A stretch of 64,000 nt of DNA from Staphylococcus schleiferi. Lineage in GTDB: Bacteria; Bacillota; Bacilli; Staphylococcales; Staphylococcaceae. Below the pieces are notes generated by a model. It ran no database searches and was not told the DNA's origin. It was given only the letters and a program-made list of their open reading frames with translations. Below, one piece after another: positions 49,181 to 59,786 of the stretch. Within the stretch, counting starts at the first letter, position 1; every line of letters starts with the position of its first letter. Both the position numbers and the translations under genes were made by a program. The stretch is from the NCBI RefSeq assembly GCF_900458895.1, contig NZ_LR962863.1, positions 1,488,001-1,552,000 of the forward strand, given 5' to 3'.

Positions 49181-49484
49181 GCGCCCATTTCAAATCTATC
49201 ATTTCATCATTTAATGATAATATCAATGCCTCGCTTTAACTCAATAAACCTAAAAAAAGAATGAGATTGAAACCAAGAGATTTCATTATCCCACTCCAGC
49301 ATATTGATTATGATTAAAAAAATGGATTGAGGCTGAAACACTCAACTCAATCCAAGACGGTTAATTTATAAATATCAGCGATTCAACAATGTATGAATAT
49401 ATCGCCAAGCTGCAAGCATTTTTTATTAAAACAAACGACACGTACAACACATAAATGAAACATTACATTTTAATAATATGCTCT
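49181..49484. repeat. Intergenic region with two hairpin elements
   Basis: No gene. Element one, 49260-49301: tgagattgaaacc...tcccactcc, a form of the common staphylococcal GAGAC/T-GAAA...CCCACTC intergenic motif. Element two, 49313-49351: GGATTGAG / CTCAATCC with gctgaaacactcaa between. Either may serve as terminator of a divergent or convergent transcript. Confidence 0.5.
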
Positions 49485-49952
49485 TTATTGTACAAGTTGA
49501 TGCTTAATTTTGCGATAGCGACGTAACATCGCAAGGCGCCATGGCAATAACATACTAAAAGCTAATAAAAAGAACATACCTGCTAACTCACCCGGATCAA
49601 TATTACTGCCTATAAATACTTTTAATACTGTTCTTACCAATAGAAGCGTGATGAGCACAAGCGGGAAAGCTTTAGATTTTTTTAAAAAGATTTGGCTCCC
49701 TTTTGTTTCAAAGTGTGATGTCATAATGAGTACACTCGAAAAAATCACACCTAATACAACTGACTCTAAAATTTCAAAATTAGAAAGTCTAAAATAGGGA
49801 ACAACGTACATCAATGCACCTGTTGCCATAAAAAAAGGAGGTAAAAGAATTTTCTTTTCATTCACTGGATATTTTTGCGCTTTCATTCTAATTACAATGA
49901 CCGCTGCCCCCATGACAAATGCAATAAGAATCGATAATACTAAATACGTCAA
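49485..49952 (-). CDS. CcdC-family membrane protein
   Basis: The product has 155 residues starting with TTG behind gaggaggagcaaca. Five hydrophobic segments and the CcdC features VIRMKAQKYPVNEKKILLPP and FRLSNFEILE fit CcdC/DUF1453, found near cytochrome c biogenesis genes in Bacillus. In staphylococci its role is unknown to me. Confidence 0.8.
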   Translation of the reverse strand: MTYLVLSILIAFVMGAAVIVIRMKAQKYPVNEKKILLPPFFMATGALMYVVPYFRLSNFEILESVVLGVIFSSVLIMTSHFETKGSQIFLKKSKAFPLVLITLLLVRTVLKVFIGSNIDPGELAGMFFLLAFSMLLPWRLAMLRRYRKIKHQLVQ

Positions 49953-50115
49953 TGTTGCTCCTCCTCATTTCTCATTCGATACTCAATAGTATATCACATG
50001 ACATTTAAATTCGTTAATTTTCTTACTTCGACGTATTATTTAAGATTTTACATCTAATAATGTGTTTTTTCATAACTCATGTTATACGCACGTCTATCAA
50101 TGTCTTTTATTGAAA

Positions 50116-50403
50116 CTACTGACTTATCTTATAATAATATATATAAAAAGAGAGCATTAATAATAAACTAACCACTAACAAAATAAGACCTATAAAAAGA
50201 TGTGTTTCGATTAAAGCAATTACTAATATAAGACTTAAACTAGTCAACCATAACATTACTATAAACAAATAAATCAATTTAGTTTTTAAATGTGCAGGCA
50301 CCTTTTGCGCATCAATTGAAGCGATAATATTCACATCTTTTGTTATCCCCAAATAAATAGTCACAATCGTTGATATAACAATAATGAGTATGATACTAAT
50401 CAT
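50116..50403 (-). CDS. Small membrane protein of unknown function
   Basis: The product has 95 residues from the second ATG (50403), which is 9 bases after aggaggt; the first ATG abuts that ribosome site. Three hydrophobic segments (about 1-19, 44-62, 66-88) with a short charged loop. Not recognised. Confidence 0.65.
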   Translation of the reverse strand: MISIILIIVISTIVTIYLGITKDVNIIASIDAQKVPAHLKTKLIYLFIVMLWLTSLSLILVIALIETHLFIGLILLVVSLLLMLSFYIYYYKISQ

Positions 50404-50619
50404 GTATGTCATACCTCCTCTTATCCATTATAACAAACGAAACCACAATTATATTACGTTTATTTTAAATTTTTTTCTATATGAATAAACTGGACGTACT
50501 TTGACATAACATAGACCCTACCTCTTTCAGTTAATAGAGTGGAAGTCACTTGTCTTAAAATTAATACCAAGTAAGGTATAGCCATACGCTTAAAGCCCTT
50601 CTTTATTTTAACCTAAAAA

Positions 50620-50670
50620 AATAGCAAAGTTGAGTACGATTTTTATTACCGTACTTCTCTTTGCTATTAT
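50620..50670 (-). terminator. Terminator of the YneF gene
   Basis: AATAGCAAAG / CTTTGCTATT with inner GTACG/CGTAC pairing. Upstream (50413-50619) I see no gene. Confidence 0.8.
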
Positions 50671-50684
50671 CAACATCATGGATA

Positions 50685-50912
50685 TTACATTTTTTTGTCC
50701 ATGTTTTTATTCATCATTGTCATCATTTGATTAATCTTCTTTTGAGATGGTTTTTGTCCCATTTGCATCATCATCATGCGCAACATTTCTTCATTAATAG
50801 GTGGGTTCTTTTTTAAATAGTCCATCATATATTTACGTGCTAAGAAAAAGCCCCCCACTAATCCACCGATAAGTGCAATAACAATTAATAAAATTGCTAA
50901 CCATGTAGCCAT
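50685..50912 (-). CDS. YneF family (UPF0154) membrane protein
   Basis: The product has 75 residues from ATG 50912 (agtgggtgaaact before it). One N-terminal membrane helix ([20 protein letters not shown]), then [20 protein letters not shown] and a Met-rich helix, as in Bacillus YneF. Function unknown; always near tkt in staphylococci. Confidence 0.88.
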   Translation of the reverse strand: MATWLAILLIVIALIGGLVGGFFLARKYMMDYLKKNPPINEEMLRMMMMQMGQKPSQKKINQMMTMMNKNMDKKM

Positions 50913-51003
50913 AGTTTCACCCACTTTCTGTATCCTTTTGCATTTTACTAAAATTATGTATTCTTTTCAAGATATGAAAGCAAAATTATATGAATAACTA
51001 AAA

Positions 51004-51047
51004 GAAAAGCCAAGCTCAATTTTGAACAAATCAAGCTCGACTTTTGA
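51004..51047 (-). terminator. tkt terminator
   Basis: aaaagccaagctcaa pairs with tcaagctcgactttt allowing G-T pairs. Confidence 0.7.
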
Positions 51048-51060
51048 ATGCGATCATCAA

Positions 51061-53046
51061 TTATAATTTTTCAATTTCAGATAATATGTTTTCTTTTGTA
51101 AAACCATATTTTTCGACAACTAAGTCGCCAGGGGCACTTGCGCCATAACGATCAATACCTACAACAAGACCGTGCATACCTACATATTTATGCCAACCAA
51201 GTGATGATGCCATTTCAACAGCAACACGTTTTTCCACTTGTGGTAATAAAATTTCGTCTTGGTACGCTTTTGATTGTGCTTCAAATGCATTCCAGTTTGG
51301 CATTGATACAACACGAACACCTTTACCTTGTTCTTCAAGTGCTTTTGCAACTTCAACTGTTAAACTTACTTCAGAACCAGAAGCTAATAAAACATACTCA
51401 GGCGCTTTTTCAGTTTCATAAACGACATATGCACCTTTTCTAACGCCTTCTTCTACAACAGATTCTTCTACATCTAACACTGGTAAACCTTGACGTGTTA
51501 ATACTAAAGCAGTTGGGATACCGTTTGATTCAACAGCAACTTTCCATGCAACACGTGTTTCATTACCATCAGCTGGACGAATCACGTTAAGATTTGGAAT
51601 GGCTCTTAAGCCTGCCAATTGTTCGATTGGTTCATGTGTAGGACCATCTTCACCAACAGCGATTGAATCGTGTGTAAACACAAATGTAGAACGAAGTCCC
51701 ATTATTGCTGCTAAACGTAAAGCAGGTTTTAAATAGTCACTAAATACAAAGAATGTTGCACCGTATGGATGTAAACCACCATGTGCAGCCATACCATTAA
51801 CGGCAGCAGCCATCGCAAATTCACGCACACCGAACCATACGTTTTTACCTTCGCCATTTTCAGCTGAGAAGTCTGTTTCTTCTTTTACATTTGATTTATT
51901 TGAAGATGCTAAGTCAGCAGAACCACCAAATAATGTTGGAACAGCTTTACTTAATGCTTGAATTACATCTCCTGAGTCTGCACGTGAAGCACCTTTATGA
52001 CCTAATTCGAATTTTGGAAGTTCAGCTTCATAACCTTCAGGTAAACGGCCTTCTAAAGCATCTTTAAACTCTTTGTATAATTCAGGATATTGTTGACTGT
52101 ATGCTTCAACTTTTTTATGCCATTCATCTTCATTTTCATTGGCACGTTTAATCATTGTTGAATTGAAGATTTCATAAACTTCGTCGTCAACATGGAAATA
52201 TTTAGAACTATCTAATTGATAGTTTTCAAATGTAAGCTTACGTTCTTCTTCACCTAAAGGTGCACCATGAACTGAATTACTATTTGATTTGTTTGGTGAA
52301 CCTTCACCAATAATCGTTTTAACTTCAATGATTGTCGGACCATTTTGTTGTTTAGCTTCAGAAATGGCTTTGTCGATAGCCTCTACGTCATTACCATCTT
52401 TAACAAGAATATGGTTCCAACCATACGCCTCAAAACGTTTTTTAATATCTTCAGAAAATGATTTATTTGTCTCACCATCTAAAGAAATGTTGTTAGAATC
52501 ATAAAGTGTAATGAGTTTGTCTAGTTTTAAATGTCCTGCTAATGATGCTGCTTCATGAGAAATACCTTCCATTAAATCTCCGTCAGAAGCTAAAACATAC
52601 GTATAGTGGTTGACTACTTCGATGTCTTTATTAAATTTAGCTGCTAAATGTTTCTCAGCCATTGCCATACCTACAGACATTGCAAAACCTTGACCTAGTG
52701 GACCAGTTGTAATTTCTACACCTTTAGTATGGTGATATTCTGGATGTCCTGGTGTTTTAGAACCCCATTGTCTGAATTGTTTAAGCTCTTCTAATTCTAA
52801 GCTTCCTGAAACATGGAGTAAGCTGTACAATAATGCTGAACCATGACCCGCTGATAAAATGAAACGGTCTCTGTTAAAATATTCATTTGAATTAGGGTTG
52901 AAATTCAAATGACGTGTCCATAAAGTATAAGCCATAGGTGCTGCACCCATTGGTAATCCAGGGTGTCCTGAATTTGCTTTTTCAATGGCGTCAATACTTA
53001 AACCACGTAATGTATTAATCGCAAGTTGATCTTTTGTTTCTGTCAT
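51061..53046 (-). CDS. tkt: Transketolase
   Basis: The product has 661 residues from ATG 53046 (ribosome site aaaggaaggaagtaataat). Thiamine diphosphate and substrate motifs: [59 protein letters not shown]. Non-oxidative pentose phosphate pathway. Single gene. Confidence 0.96.
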   Translation of the reverse strand: MTETKDQLAINTLRGLSIDAIEKANSGHPGLPMGAAPMAYTLWTRHLNFNPNSNEYFNRDRFILSAGHGSALLYSLLHVSGSLELEELKQFRQWGSKTPGHPEYHHTKGVEITTGPLGQGFAMSVGMAMAEKHLAAKFNKDIEVVNHYTYVLASDGDLMEGISHEAASLAGHLKLDKLITLYDSNNISLDGETNKSFSEDIKKRFEAYGWNHILVKDGNDVEAIDKAISEAKQQNGPTIIEVKTIIGEGSPNKSNSNSVHGAPLGEEERKLTFENYQLDSSKYFHVDDEVYEIFNSTMIKRANENEDEWHKKVEAYSQQYPELYKEFKDALEGRLPEGYEAELPKFELGHKGASRADSGDVIQALSKAVPTLFGGSADLASSNKSNVKEETDFSAENGEGKNVWFGVREFAMAAAVNGMAAHGGLHPYGATFFVFSDYLKPALRLAAIMGLRSTFVFTHDSIAVGEDGPTHEPIEQLAGLRAIPNLNVIRPADGNETRVAWKVAVESNGIPTALVLTRQGLPVLDVEESVVEEGVRKGAYVVYETEKAPEYVLLASGSEVSLTVEVAKALEEQGKGVRVVSMPNWNAFEAQSKAYQDEILLPQVEKRVAVEMASSLGWHKYVGMHGLVVGIDRYGASAPGDLVVEKYGFTKENILSEIEKL

Positions 53047-53157
53047 ATTATTACTTCCTTCCTTTCGAATGCTCATCATATTTTCATTATAACCGAAATG
53101 GTAGTATAAAGCCTAATAAATCAGCATGCCAATCAGCAAATATAAACTAATTTTAGA

Positions 53158-53397
53158 TTAGTTACGTAAATGATTTTTCTTTTGGATTTCTTTAAGTTTT
53201 TCAGGTGTAACATCATTACCTTCTGGATCAATCACTTTAGTGTTCTCAATTTGGCTTTTGAAGCTACTTCTGAACATTTCTAAATATTCACTTCTCAATT
53301 GTGATTGCTCTTTTGCTTCACTTTCTGTTAAACCCTCTTGCTTTTTCTTATTAGCTAATTCATTGATTCGATTCAATTTTTCTTGAGTAAACATCAT
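53158..53397 (-). CDS. YnzC family protein (DUF896)
   Basis: The product has 79 residues from ATG 53397 (or the next ATG, 53394); ggagggaattg before it. Helical hairpin LNRINELANKKKQEGLTESE then QSQLRSEYLEMFR, the DUF896/YnzC mark. In Bacillus, YnzC belongs to the SOS-controlled yneA operon next to lexA; here it also lies near sosA/lexA, but without its own LexA box. Confidence 0.88.
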   Translation of the reverse strand: MMFTQEKLNRINELANKKKQEGLTESEAKEQSQLRSEYLEMFRSSFKSQIENTKVIDPEGNDVTPEKLKEIQKKNHLRN

Positions 53398-53400
53398 CAA

Positions 53401-53782
53401 TTCCCTCCGTCATTTTCTTTTCAAAAATATAACAGATATAGTGGATAAAACCAAACACTTGGACTTATATTACAATTTAAGCGGAATAGCGTCCGTTTTA
53501 TAGTCAAATCTTTCTTATCTTGTGAAAAAATAGGCATATAGAAAGGTACAATTTATTAAAAAATTAAAATAGCTAATTCAAAAGAAGGTTGTCTTTTTCT
53601 TTTATAGACTTTATCAATAGTTCGTCTACCAGTCTAACTGACCTCGAGCATATTTTGACTCGAGGTTCAAATGAGACTGAAAACTTCGATGTGTCATAAT
53701 ATATGGGATGTCTAATTGGAAAAGAAATGGAAGTAAAAATGGAGGTTAAAAGTATTTCGTACGCAGAAAAAGTTGATTTTGA
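53401..53782. other. Intergenic region between ynzC and sosA
   Basis: No gene seen. Holds a hairpin CCTCGAG...CTCGAGG (53642-53664), followed by a GAGACTGAAA motif of the dispersed type, and an inverted AAAAGAAG/CTTTTATA-rich stretch near 53578-53606. A small RNA cannot be ruled out. Confidence 0.4.
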
Positions 53783-54007
53783 TTAACGACCAAGTGTTGT
53801 CGCAATGGCTGGCTGATTCGTATCGATGTGTTCGTGTTTTTGAACTTTTTCTGTTTGGTTTGTTTTCAATTGATGATCTGTCATTTCGTACGTTTGTTCT
53901 GTATGGCTACTATCGCTTGCTAATACAAAGAATGTAAAGAAAAGTAGTATAGATATGATAAATACCGCTAAGAACAGGTATATTTCTGAAATTTTAACAT
54001 GAATCAT
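53783..54007 (-). CDS. sosA: SOS-induced cell division inhibitor SosA
   Basis: The product has 74 residues from ATG 54007 (ribosome site ctaggagtgatagca). One N-terminal membrane helix (IYLFLAVFIISILLFFTFFV) and an extracellular, charged, His/Gln-rich tail with conserved end PAIATTLGR. SosA stops septation during DNA damage in S. aureus and is removed by proteolysis. It is divergent from lexA across three LexA boxes. Confidence 0.88.
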   Translation of the reverse strand: MIHVKISEIYLFLAVFIISILLFFTFFVLASDSSHTEQTYEMTDHQLKTNQTEKVQKHEHIDTNQPAIATTLGR

Positions 54008-54020
54008 TGCTATCACTCCT

Positions 54021-54092
54021 AGAACGTTTGTTTGCATTAATACTCTAACAGAACAAATGTTCTATGTCAACATCAAAACGAACAAACGTTTG
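54021..54092. promoter_or_regulatory. Three LexA boxes between sosA and lexA
   Basis: AGAACGTTTGTTTG (54021-54034), AGAACAAATGTTCT (54050-54063, best match) and CGAACAAACGTTTG (54079-54092). They allow LexA to repress both genes at once. Confidence 0.85.
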
Positions 54093-54151
54093 TGATTATT
54101 TCATCAATATGTTATACTAATTTCAAACCAAGCGAAGAAGGAGTGTGCGAA

Positions 54152-54775
54152 ATGAGAGAGCTCACAAAGAGACAAAGCGAAATATTTGAATTTATAAAGC
54201 ATGTCGTGCAAACAAAAGGGTATCCACCGAGTGTTCGAGAAATCGGTGAAGCAGTTGGTTTAGCTTCAAGTTCAACTGTGCACGGTCATTTATCTAGATT
54301 AGAAGAAAAAGGGTATATTAGACGAGACCCCACTAAGCCTCGTGCCATAGAAATTGTGAATGAACTCATGGGAGAACCTGTGAATATGGAAGAAACGATC
54401 TATGTGCCTGTCATTGGTAAGGTTACTGCAGGGACACCTATTTCTGCTATTGAGAACGTTGAAGAATACTACCCATTACCAGAACATTTCACTTCAACAC
54501 ATAACGGCCAAATATTCATCCTAAATGTTATAGGAGAGAGTATGATTGAAGCTGGTATATTAGACGGAGATAAAGTTATCGTTAGAAGCCAATCTATCGC
54601 TGAAAATGGTGACATCATTGTAGCTATGACTGATGAAGACGAGGCTACAGTAAAAAGATTTTATAAAGAAAAAAATAGATACCGTCTTCAACCAGAAAAC
54701 AGTAGTTTAGAACCTATTTATTTAGATAATGTCACTGTACTCGGAAAAGTGATTGGCTTATTCAGAGAAATGTAA
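54152..54775 (+). CDS. lexA: SOS repressor LexA
   Basis: The product has 207 residues from ATG 54152 (ribosome site gaagaaggagtgtgcgaa). Winged helix [32 protein letters not shown]; self-cleavage site Ala-Gly in [11 protein letters not shown]; catalytic Ser in IGESMIEAG and Lys in [10 protein letters not shown]. Master repressor of the SOS response; its targets in this window are polY, parE, sbcD and sosA. Confidence 0.97.
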   Translation: MRELTKRQSEIFEFIKHVVQTKGYPPSVREIGEAVGLASSSTVHGHLSRLEEKGYIRRDPTKPRAIEIVNELMGEPVNMEETIYVPVIGKVTAGTPISAIENVEEYYPLPEHFTSTHNGQIFILNVIGESMIEAGILDGDKVIVRSQSIAENGDIIVAMTDEDEATVKRFYKEKNRYRLQPENSSLEPIYLDNVTVLGKVIGLFREM

Positions 54776-54802
54776 AAATGACATTTGATCACTCCTTCTA
54801 AA

Positions 54803-54850
54803 AAAAGCAAGCGACTTAATGAAGCACATTCATTAGTCGCTCGCTTTATT
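54803..54850. terminator. lexA terminator
   Basis: agcaagcgacttaatgaa / ttcattagtcgctcgct, A and T tracts on both sides, so bidirectional. Confidence 0.9.
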
Positions 54851-54853
54851 TTT

Positions 54854-54952
54854 TTATTTTTTATTGAGTAATTTTTTAATACGATCTAAAATATCTTCCG
54901 ATTGATTTAAAGGAGGTTGATTTTGTTGATTAATTTCTTTTCTCCAAATCAT
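54854..54952 (-). CDS. Putative 32-residue helical protein
   Basis: MIWRKEINQQNQ, then PPLNQSEDILDRIKKL and LNKK: an amphipathic helix with a basic end. It ends inside the terminator region after lexA. The ribosome site is weak (ggaagtgattaacagtgaat). Codon use looks coding, and a similar small gene may exist in other staphylococci, which I cannot check. Confidence 0.45.
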   Translation of the reverse strand: MIWRKEINQQNQPPLNQSEDILDRIKKLLNKK

Positions 54953-55007
54953 ATTCACTGTTAATCACTTCCAAAGAAGCTATTCCCCTTTATCTCAGCA
55001 TCAAACA

Positions 55008-56021
55008 TTAACCGATATAGTTTTCTGTGAAAAATGGTTGACGGTCTGAATTAAAATCAACACCAATACCTATTGTTTTCACACTTCTATTCAATATATT
55101 TTTACGATGTCCTTTAGAATTCATAAGTCCATGATGGGCATATATAGGACTCGTTTGACCATATGCTAAGTTTTCTGCAGCAACTTGATATTGATGTCCA
55201 TCAGCTTTAATACGATCAAATGGTGTTTTACCGCTTAAATCATTATGATCAAAGTAATGATTTTTTGCCATATCAGTACTATGCTTTCTTGCTGTTTGCG
55301 CAAGAGAATCAGAATAAGCTAATGGTTTTAAGCCTTTTTGAACTCTTGTAGCATTTAACAAGACATAATCACCTTTTTCAAAACTATCACTCAAATATTT
55401 TGAAGGGGCAGCGTACTGCGCATTTAATTTATTCTCCATCGTATGACTGATTTGCATCAATCCCATGAGTCGATTGTTGTCATATTTATCATAGAAAGCA
55501 GTTGTGTAGATGCCATTTTTATCAAAAATATCATAATCTTGTTGCTCTTTTTTATAAATCGTATGACCTTTTTTAATTTCCTCTACAGGTGTTCCGAGTT
55601 TATCACGGACAAAATCTTTAGGGCTTCCATATTTAATCCCATTTTTAGAAGTAATCATATTTTGATTCGTATACAACCCGTGTACTTTATCATTGATAAA
55701 ACTGACCATGACAAATTCGTTAAAATCATGATGGTAGACATACCAACGTGTACCATATTCGTTTCCTATTTTGGATACTGGTTGCCCAAGTTTTGCTTCA
55801 ACTTGCTTTTTAGTCATATTCATTTGAATATTCCTCATCGCAAAAACTTGCTGTTCTGGCGTTTTTAACGTCGTTTCATTTGTTTCACCATCGACAAATT
55901 GATCAATTTTTTCATTCGCTGGCTTCACAAAATCAGATATTACCGTACTCGGTTGAATGGGGACAAAAAGAATGATTAACAATCCTATAAGAAAAAACAA
56001 AAGGAATTTACGGATGATCAA
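55008..56021 (-). CDS. CAP-domain (SCP-like) exported protein
   Basis: The product has 337 residues beginning with TTG, with aaaggag just upstream, 8 bases after the guaC stop. N-terminal signal anchor (FLLFFLIGLLIILFVPI), two CAP-associated repeats (MRNIQMNMTKKQVEAKLGQP, KYGSPKDFVRDKLGTPVEE), then a CAP domain (ARKHSTDMAKNHYFDHND, AENLAYGQ, HRKNILN). Likely outside the membrane; function in staphylococci unclear. Coupled to guaC. Confidence 0.85.
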   Translation of the reverse strand: MIIRKFLLFFLIGLLIILFVPIQPSTVISDFVKPANEKIDQFVDGETNETTLKTPEQQVFAMRNIQMNMTKKQVEAKLGQPVSKIGNEYGTRWYVYHHDFNEFVMVSFINDKVHGLYTNQNMITSKNGIKYGSPKDFVRDKLGTPVEEIKKGHTIYKKEQQDYDIFDKNGIYTTAFYDKYDNNRLMGLMQISHTMENKLNAQYAAPSKYLSDSFEKGDYVLLNATRVQKGLKPLAYSDSLAQTARKHSTDMAKNHYFDHNDLSGKTPFDRIKADGHQYQVAAENLAYGQTSPIYAHHGLMNSKGHRKNILNRSVKTIGIGVDFNSDRQPFFTENYIG

Positions 56022-56029
56022 CAGCTCCT

Positions 56030-57007
56030 TTAATCTCTGTCACCATTAAAAATAGAATTACGAACGATGACGTAGTCTACCTTTCTGAGCGCATCAATGT
56101 CTTTGCCACCTGCATATGAAATCGAACTTTGTAAGTCTTCTTTCATTTCAGTGAGGGTATCTTTTAATGCACCTTTATGTTCGACAAACATTTTTTTGCC
56201 CTCAACATTTTTACGTTCACCTTTTTGAAATTCTGATGCACTACCGAAGTATTCCTTGTAAGTTTTACCATCTATTTCAACCGTTTCTCCTGGTGATTCT
56301 TCATGGGCAGCAAATAATGACCCTATCATTACCATTGAAGCACCAAAACGGATTGATTTTGCGATATCACCATGTGTTCGAATACCACCGTCTGCAATAA
56401 TCGGTTTACGCGCCGCTTTACTACAGTGATTCACCGCTGCCAGTTGCCATCCACCGGTACCAAAACCAGTTTTAATTTTAGTGATACACACGCGACCTGG
56501 ACCGATACCTACTTTTGTAGCATCTGCACCCGCATTTTCAAGTTCTCTTACGCCTTCAGGGGTACCCACATTCCCTGCGATAACAAATACATTCGGTAAT
56601 TGTTTTTTAATATGCTGAATCATTTCAATAACTTGATCTGAATGACCGTGTGCAATATCGATTGTAATATACTCAGGAGAAAGACCTTCTGCTTTTAATT
56701 GATTGATAAAATCAAATCCACCTTGTTTTACACCTACTGAAATTGATGCAAAGTAGCCTTTTTCATGCATTCTTTTAACGAATGGTAAACGTGCTGCTTC
56801 GTCAAATCTATGCATAATATAGAAGTAATCATTTTGAGCAAACCACTCTGCCAATGATTCATTCATCACGGTTTGCATATTTGCTGGGACAACAGGTAAT
56901 TTAAAACGCTTCGGTCCAAATTGAATGGAAGTATCGATTTCTGAACGACTTTTAACTACACTTTTATTAGGGATGAGTTGTATATCTTCATAATCAAAAA
57001 TTTTCAT
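56030..57007 (-). CDS. guaC: GMP reductase
   Basis: The product has 325 residues with an IMPDH/GMPR barrel: catalytic Cys in [30 protein letters not shown]. It converts GMP to IMP with NADPH. No CBS domains, as expected for GuaC. Ribosome site aaaggggctttttt. Confidence 0.95.
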   Translation of the reverse strand: MKIFDYEDIQLIPNKSVVKSRSEIDTSIQFGPKRFKLPVVPANMQTVMNESLAEWFAQNDYFYIMHRFDEAARLPFVKRMHEKGYFASISVGVKQGGFDFINQLKAEGLSPEYITIDIAHGHSDQVIEMIQHIKKQLPNVFVIAGNVGTPEGVRELENAGADATKVGIGPGRVCITKIKTGFGTGGWQLAAVNHCSKAARKPIIADGGIRTHGDIAKSIRFGASMVMIGSLFAAHEESPGETVEIDGKTYKEYFGSASEFQKGERKNVEGKKMFVEHKGALKDTLTEMKEDLQSSISYAGGKDIDALRKVDYVIVRNSIFNGDRD

Positions 57008-57086
57008 AAAAAAAGCCCCTTTATATATTTATTCCTATGATAATATACTATCTTTAGGAAACAAAGTAAATAAAGGGAGATCGGTT

Positions 57087-57356
57087 TTACCAGCTTGATT
57101 TTTTAACACCAGGGATTTGTCCTTTGTGTGCATGTTCTCTAAATGCGATACGAGACATTTCAAATTTACGCATAACACCACGAGGACGACCTGTAACTTT
57201 ACATCTACGAGTTAAACGTGTAGGTGATGCGTCTCTAGGTAATTTTTTAAGACCTTCATAGTCACCTTTTGCTTTTAATTCTCTTCTAATTTCAGCATAT
57301 TTAGCGACCATTTCTTCTCTTTTTTTCTCTTTAGCTATTTTAGACTTCTTAGCCAT
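57087..57356 (-). CDS. rpsN: 30S ribosomal protein S14, zinc-independent type
   Basis: The product has 89 residues, [19 protein letters not shown]...[20 protein letters not shown]. Only one Cys remains, so this is the long zinc-free paralogue that replaces the zinc form under zinc limitation. A possible zinc regulator (Zur) site was not evident to me. Confidence 0.96.
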   Translation of the reverse strand: MAKKSKIAKEKKREEMVAKYAEIRRELKAKGDYEGLKKLPRDASPTRLTRRCKVTGRPRGVMRKFEMSRIAFREHAHKGQIPGVKKSSW

Positions 57357-57529
57357 TTATATGAACAACTCCTTTGAATCGTAATTATTACGTTTTACAT
57401 CATAGCACATTCTTTTCCCTATTCGCAAGCCTTTAAAATATAAAAAAGTAAAAAAGAGTTGGCAAAAATGGAGTGACATGCTAAAATATTAAATCGTAAT
57501 AGTTTCAATTTGAAAAGGAGGTCCTACCC

Positions 57530-57679
57530 ATGCGCGTAAACGTTACTTTAGCATGTACTGAATGTGGTGATCGTAACTATATCACAACTAAAAACAAACG
57601 AACTAATCCTGAGCGTATTGAAATGATGAAATACTGCCCAAGATTAAACAAACATACTTTACACAGAGAAACTAAATAA
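57530..57679 (+). CDS. rpmG: 50S ribosomal protein L33
   Basis: The product has 49 residues, [17 protein letters not shown]...RPKH-type end [12 protein letters not shown] is present, while the second pair is reduced to one Cys (YCPR), like the S. aureus RpmG2 as I recall. Ribosome site aaaggaggtcctaccc. Divergent from rpsN. Confidence 0.95.
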   Translation: MRVNVTLACTECGDRNYITTKNKRTNPERIEMMKYCPRLNKHTLHRETK

Positions 57680-58290
57680 TCGTAGTGCTTATATCATAAC
57701 ACTACGATTATAAAGTATAAAAGAAAATGAATCTATCATTTCTTTAACTTAAATCACAAGTGTCATTGCCTTGTCATATTTTCGAGGCAATTAGACATTC
57801 ATTGAGGATTTTTATATTTAAACGATTTGATTATTAATTTTGAGTTGAATTATTTATGTCCTAGGCTCTTTTAACAGTAGAGCAGGATACCTATCTTTTA
57901 TTTAAAATACGACACCAGTCAAATTACGTCACACACGCGAATACGTAATTTGACTTTTTTTATGTGTTTTAAAGCTCAATGAAGTCAATTGAGTCACTTC
58001 AAACTCTCTTCAGTATATATTTATTATGTTATACATACCATGTTAAATTTTGAGTCTACTCCTCTTTTATTTAGCCCACTGAACGAAATGTTTGCTTACT
58101 ATTTTAATTACTTAGAAGCAAAATTGAATCGTAGCCTTAAACGCCATCCAGGCTATTTGGCATATTCCACTCTTAATGAATATGCTTAAAAACCTTATTT
58201 TTATCACTTTAAAGTCTTAAATTTCTATTGAAACTATACTACTTTAGAAGTAAAATAAATGAAAATCTAAATTATGAGGAGAAATTGTTT
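57680..58290. other. 600-bp region where S. aureus has katA
   Basis: Holds a hairpin just after rpmG (ATCGTAGTG/CACTACGAT), a motif GTCCTAGGCTC (57858-57868), a strong terminator GTCAAATTACGT/ACGTAATTTGAC (57918-57954, T7 after it), and one short frame at 58040-58189. No catalase remnant is visible. Confidence 0.6.
58040..58189 (+). CDS. Doubtful 49-residue reading frame
   Basis: MLNFESTPLLFSPLNE, then FNYLEAKLNRSLKRHPGY and ending TLNEYA. No ribosome site. Composition is protein-like (aromatic, with a basic helix) and could be the end of a lost gene. I do not recognise it. Confidence 0.25.
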   Translation: MLNFESTPLLFSPLNEMFAYYFNYLEAKLNRSLKRHPGYLAYSTLNEYA

Positions 58291-59745
58291 ATGGAAGAAA
58301 AGAATTTGAGTAGAACCCTCCAATCAAGGCATATCACAATGATTGCCATTGGGGGTGCTATCGGAACAGGATTGTTTGTAGCAACCGGTGGCGTTATCGC
58401 ACAAGCTGGCCCAGGTGGTGCCATACTCGCATACATGATTATAGGTATTATGTTGTACTTTTTAATGTCATCTATCGGGGAAATGGCTACATTTTATCCA
58501 GTGTCAGGTGCATTTAGTAGTTATGCAACACGTTTCGTTGATCCGTCACTTGGTTTCACGATGGGATGGCTTTATTGGACTATCTGGTCGTTGGTTACAA
58601 GTGTAGATGTCATCGTCGCATCTAATGTGATTAGTTATTGGGATACCTTTCATTTCTTCTCACCTCTTGTTTGGAGTCTGCTTTTTCTAACATTACTATT
58701 CTTAGTTAATGTATTCACTGTAAAAGCCTTTGGAGAAGCTGAGTTTTGGCTCTCATTAATCAAAGTCATTACAATTATTATTTTCATAATACTCGGTATT
58801 TTAATGATTTTTGGTATTCTAGGTGGGCATTACTATGGTCTTAAAAACTTTACGATTGGAGAAGCACCGTTCGTAGGCGGCATTTCAGGATTTTTAAGCG
58901 TGCTGTTAATTGCTGGATTTTCAGTTGGTGGTACTGAAGTTGTGGCGGTAACTGCAGGGGAATCTGATAATCCAAGAGAATCTATGCCTAAGGCGATTAA
59001 ACAAGTGTTCTGGAGAATTTTACTGTTTTATGTATTATCCATCGCTGTTATTTCAGCCATTTTAGCTTATACTGATCCGACATTACTTAACGAGAGTGGA
59101 TCCATTGCACAAAGCCCATTTACGATTGTATTCGACAAAGTAGGTATTGCATTTGCTGCTTCTGTTATTAATGCGGTCATTTTAACTTCATTACTTTCAG
59201 CAGCTAATTCTGGTGTCTTTACTACAAGTCGTATGCTTTATTCATTAAGTCAACATGGGCAAGCGCCTCAATTTTTAGGTAAAATTCATCATCGCTCAAA
59301 ATTACCTTTAAATGCTTTATTTACAACTTTTATTTTTATTGCGATTGTTACGCTCTATGCCAATTACAATCCAAAAAGCGTCATTGGGTTGCTAAATATT
59401 ATTGGTGCACTGGTCACATTTGTATGGGGCTCAAGTTTAATTGCACAAATCCGAATGAGACGTGCAATTAAGAAACAAAATAAAGATATTGATCAACTAC
59501 TTGCGTATAAAGCACCGTTCTTCCCTGTGGGACCGATTATCGTTATTGCAATCTTGTTGTTCTTAATATTTGGTAGTTCAGCAGAAGCTATTGTTCATTT
59601 TGAAGTTTCTAAATTACTTCAAAGCTTTTTACCTATTATTGTGCTAATTGTTGTTTATTTCGTACACAAAGCAATCAATAAAACAAAAGTGATTCCTCTT
59701 GAAGAAATAGATTTAAGTGAACATGAGTCCTATCGCGAATCATAA
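58291..59745 (+). CDS. lysP: Amino acid permease, lysine-permease type
   Basis: The product has 484 residues from ATG 58291 (ribosome site atgaggagaaattgttt). APC/AAT family: RTLQSRHITMIAIGGAIGTG, GEMATFYPVSGAF, twelve membrane segments and a charged tail. S. aureus has a lysP-like gene here. Lysine specificity is by position and similarity, not proven. No lysine riboswitch was recognised in the leader. Confidence 0.82.
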   Translation: MEEKNLSRTLQSRHITMIAIGGAIGTGLFVATGGVIAQAGPGGAILAYMIIGIMLYFLMSSIGEMATFYPVSGAFSSYATRFVDPSLGFTMGWLYWTIWSLVTSVDVIVASNVISYWDTFHFFSPLVWSLLFLTLLFLVNVFTVKAFGEAEFWLSLIKVITIIIFIILGILMIFGILGGHYYGLKNFTIGEAPFVGGISGFLSVLLIAGFSVGGTEVVAVTAGESDNPRESMPKAIKQVFWRILLFYVLSIAVISAILAYTDPTLLNESGSIAQSPFTIVFDKVGIAFAASVINAVILTSLLSAANSGVFTTSRMLYSLSQHGQAPQFLGKIHHRSKLPLNALFTTFIFIAIVTLYANYNPKSVIGLLNIIGALVTFVWGSSLIAQIRMRRAIKKQNKDIDQLLAYKAPFFPVGPIIVIAILLFLIFGSSAEAIVHFEVSKLLQSFLPIIVLIVVYFVHKAINKTKVIPLEEIDLSEHESYRES

Positions 59746-59786
59746 ATATCACTTTAATCACTTTCTTGAATTACACCCTATACTCG

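Noticed and set aside
57680..58290. Lysine riboswitch in the lysP leader
   Set aside because: No conserved L-box core was recognised, and the only strong terminator lies 330 bases before the gene.
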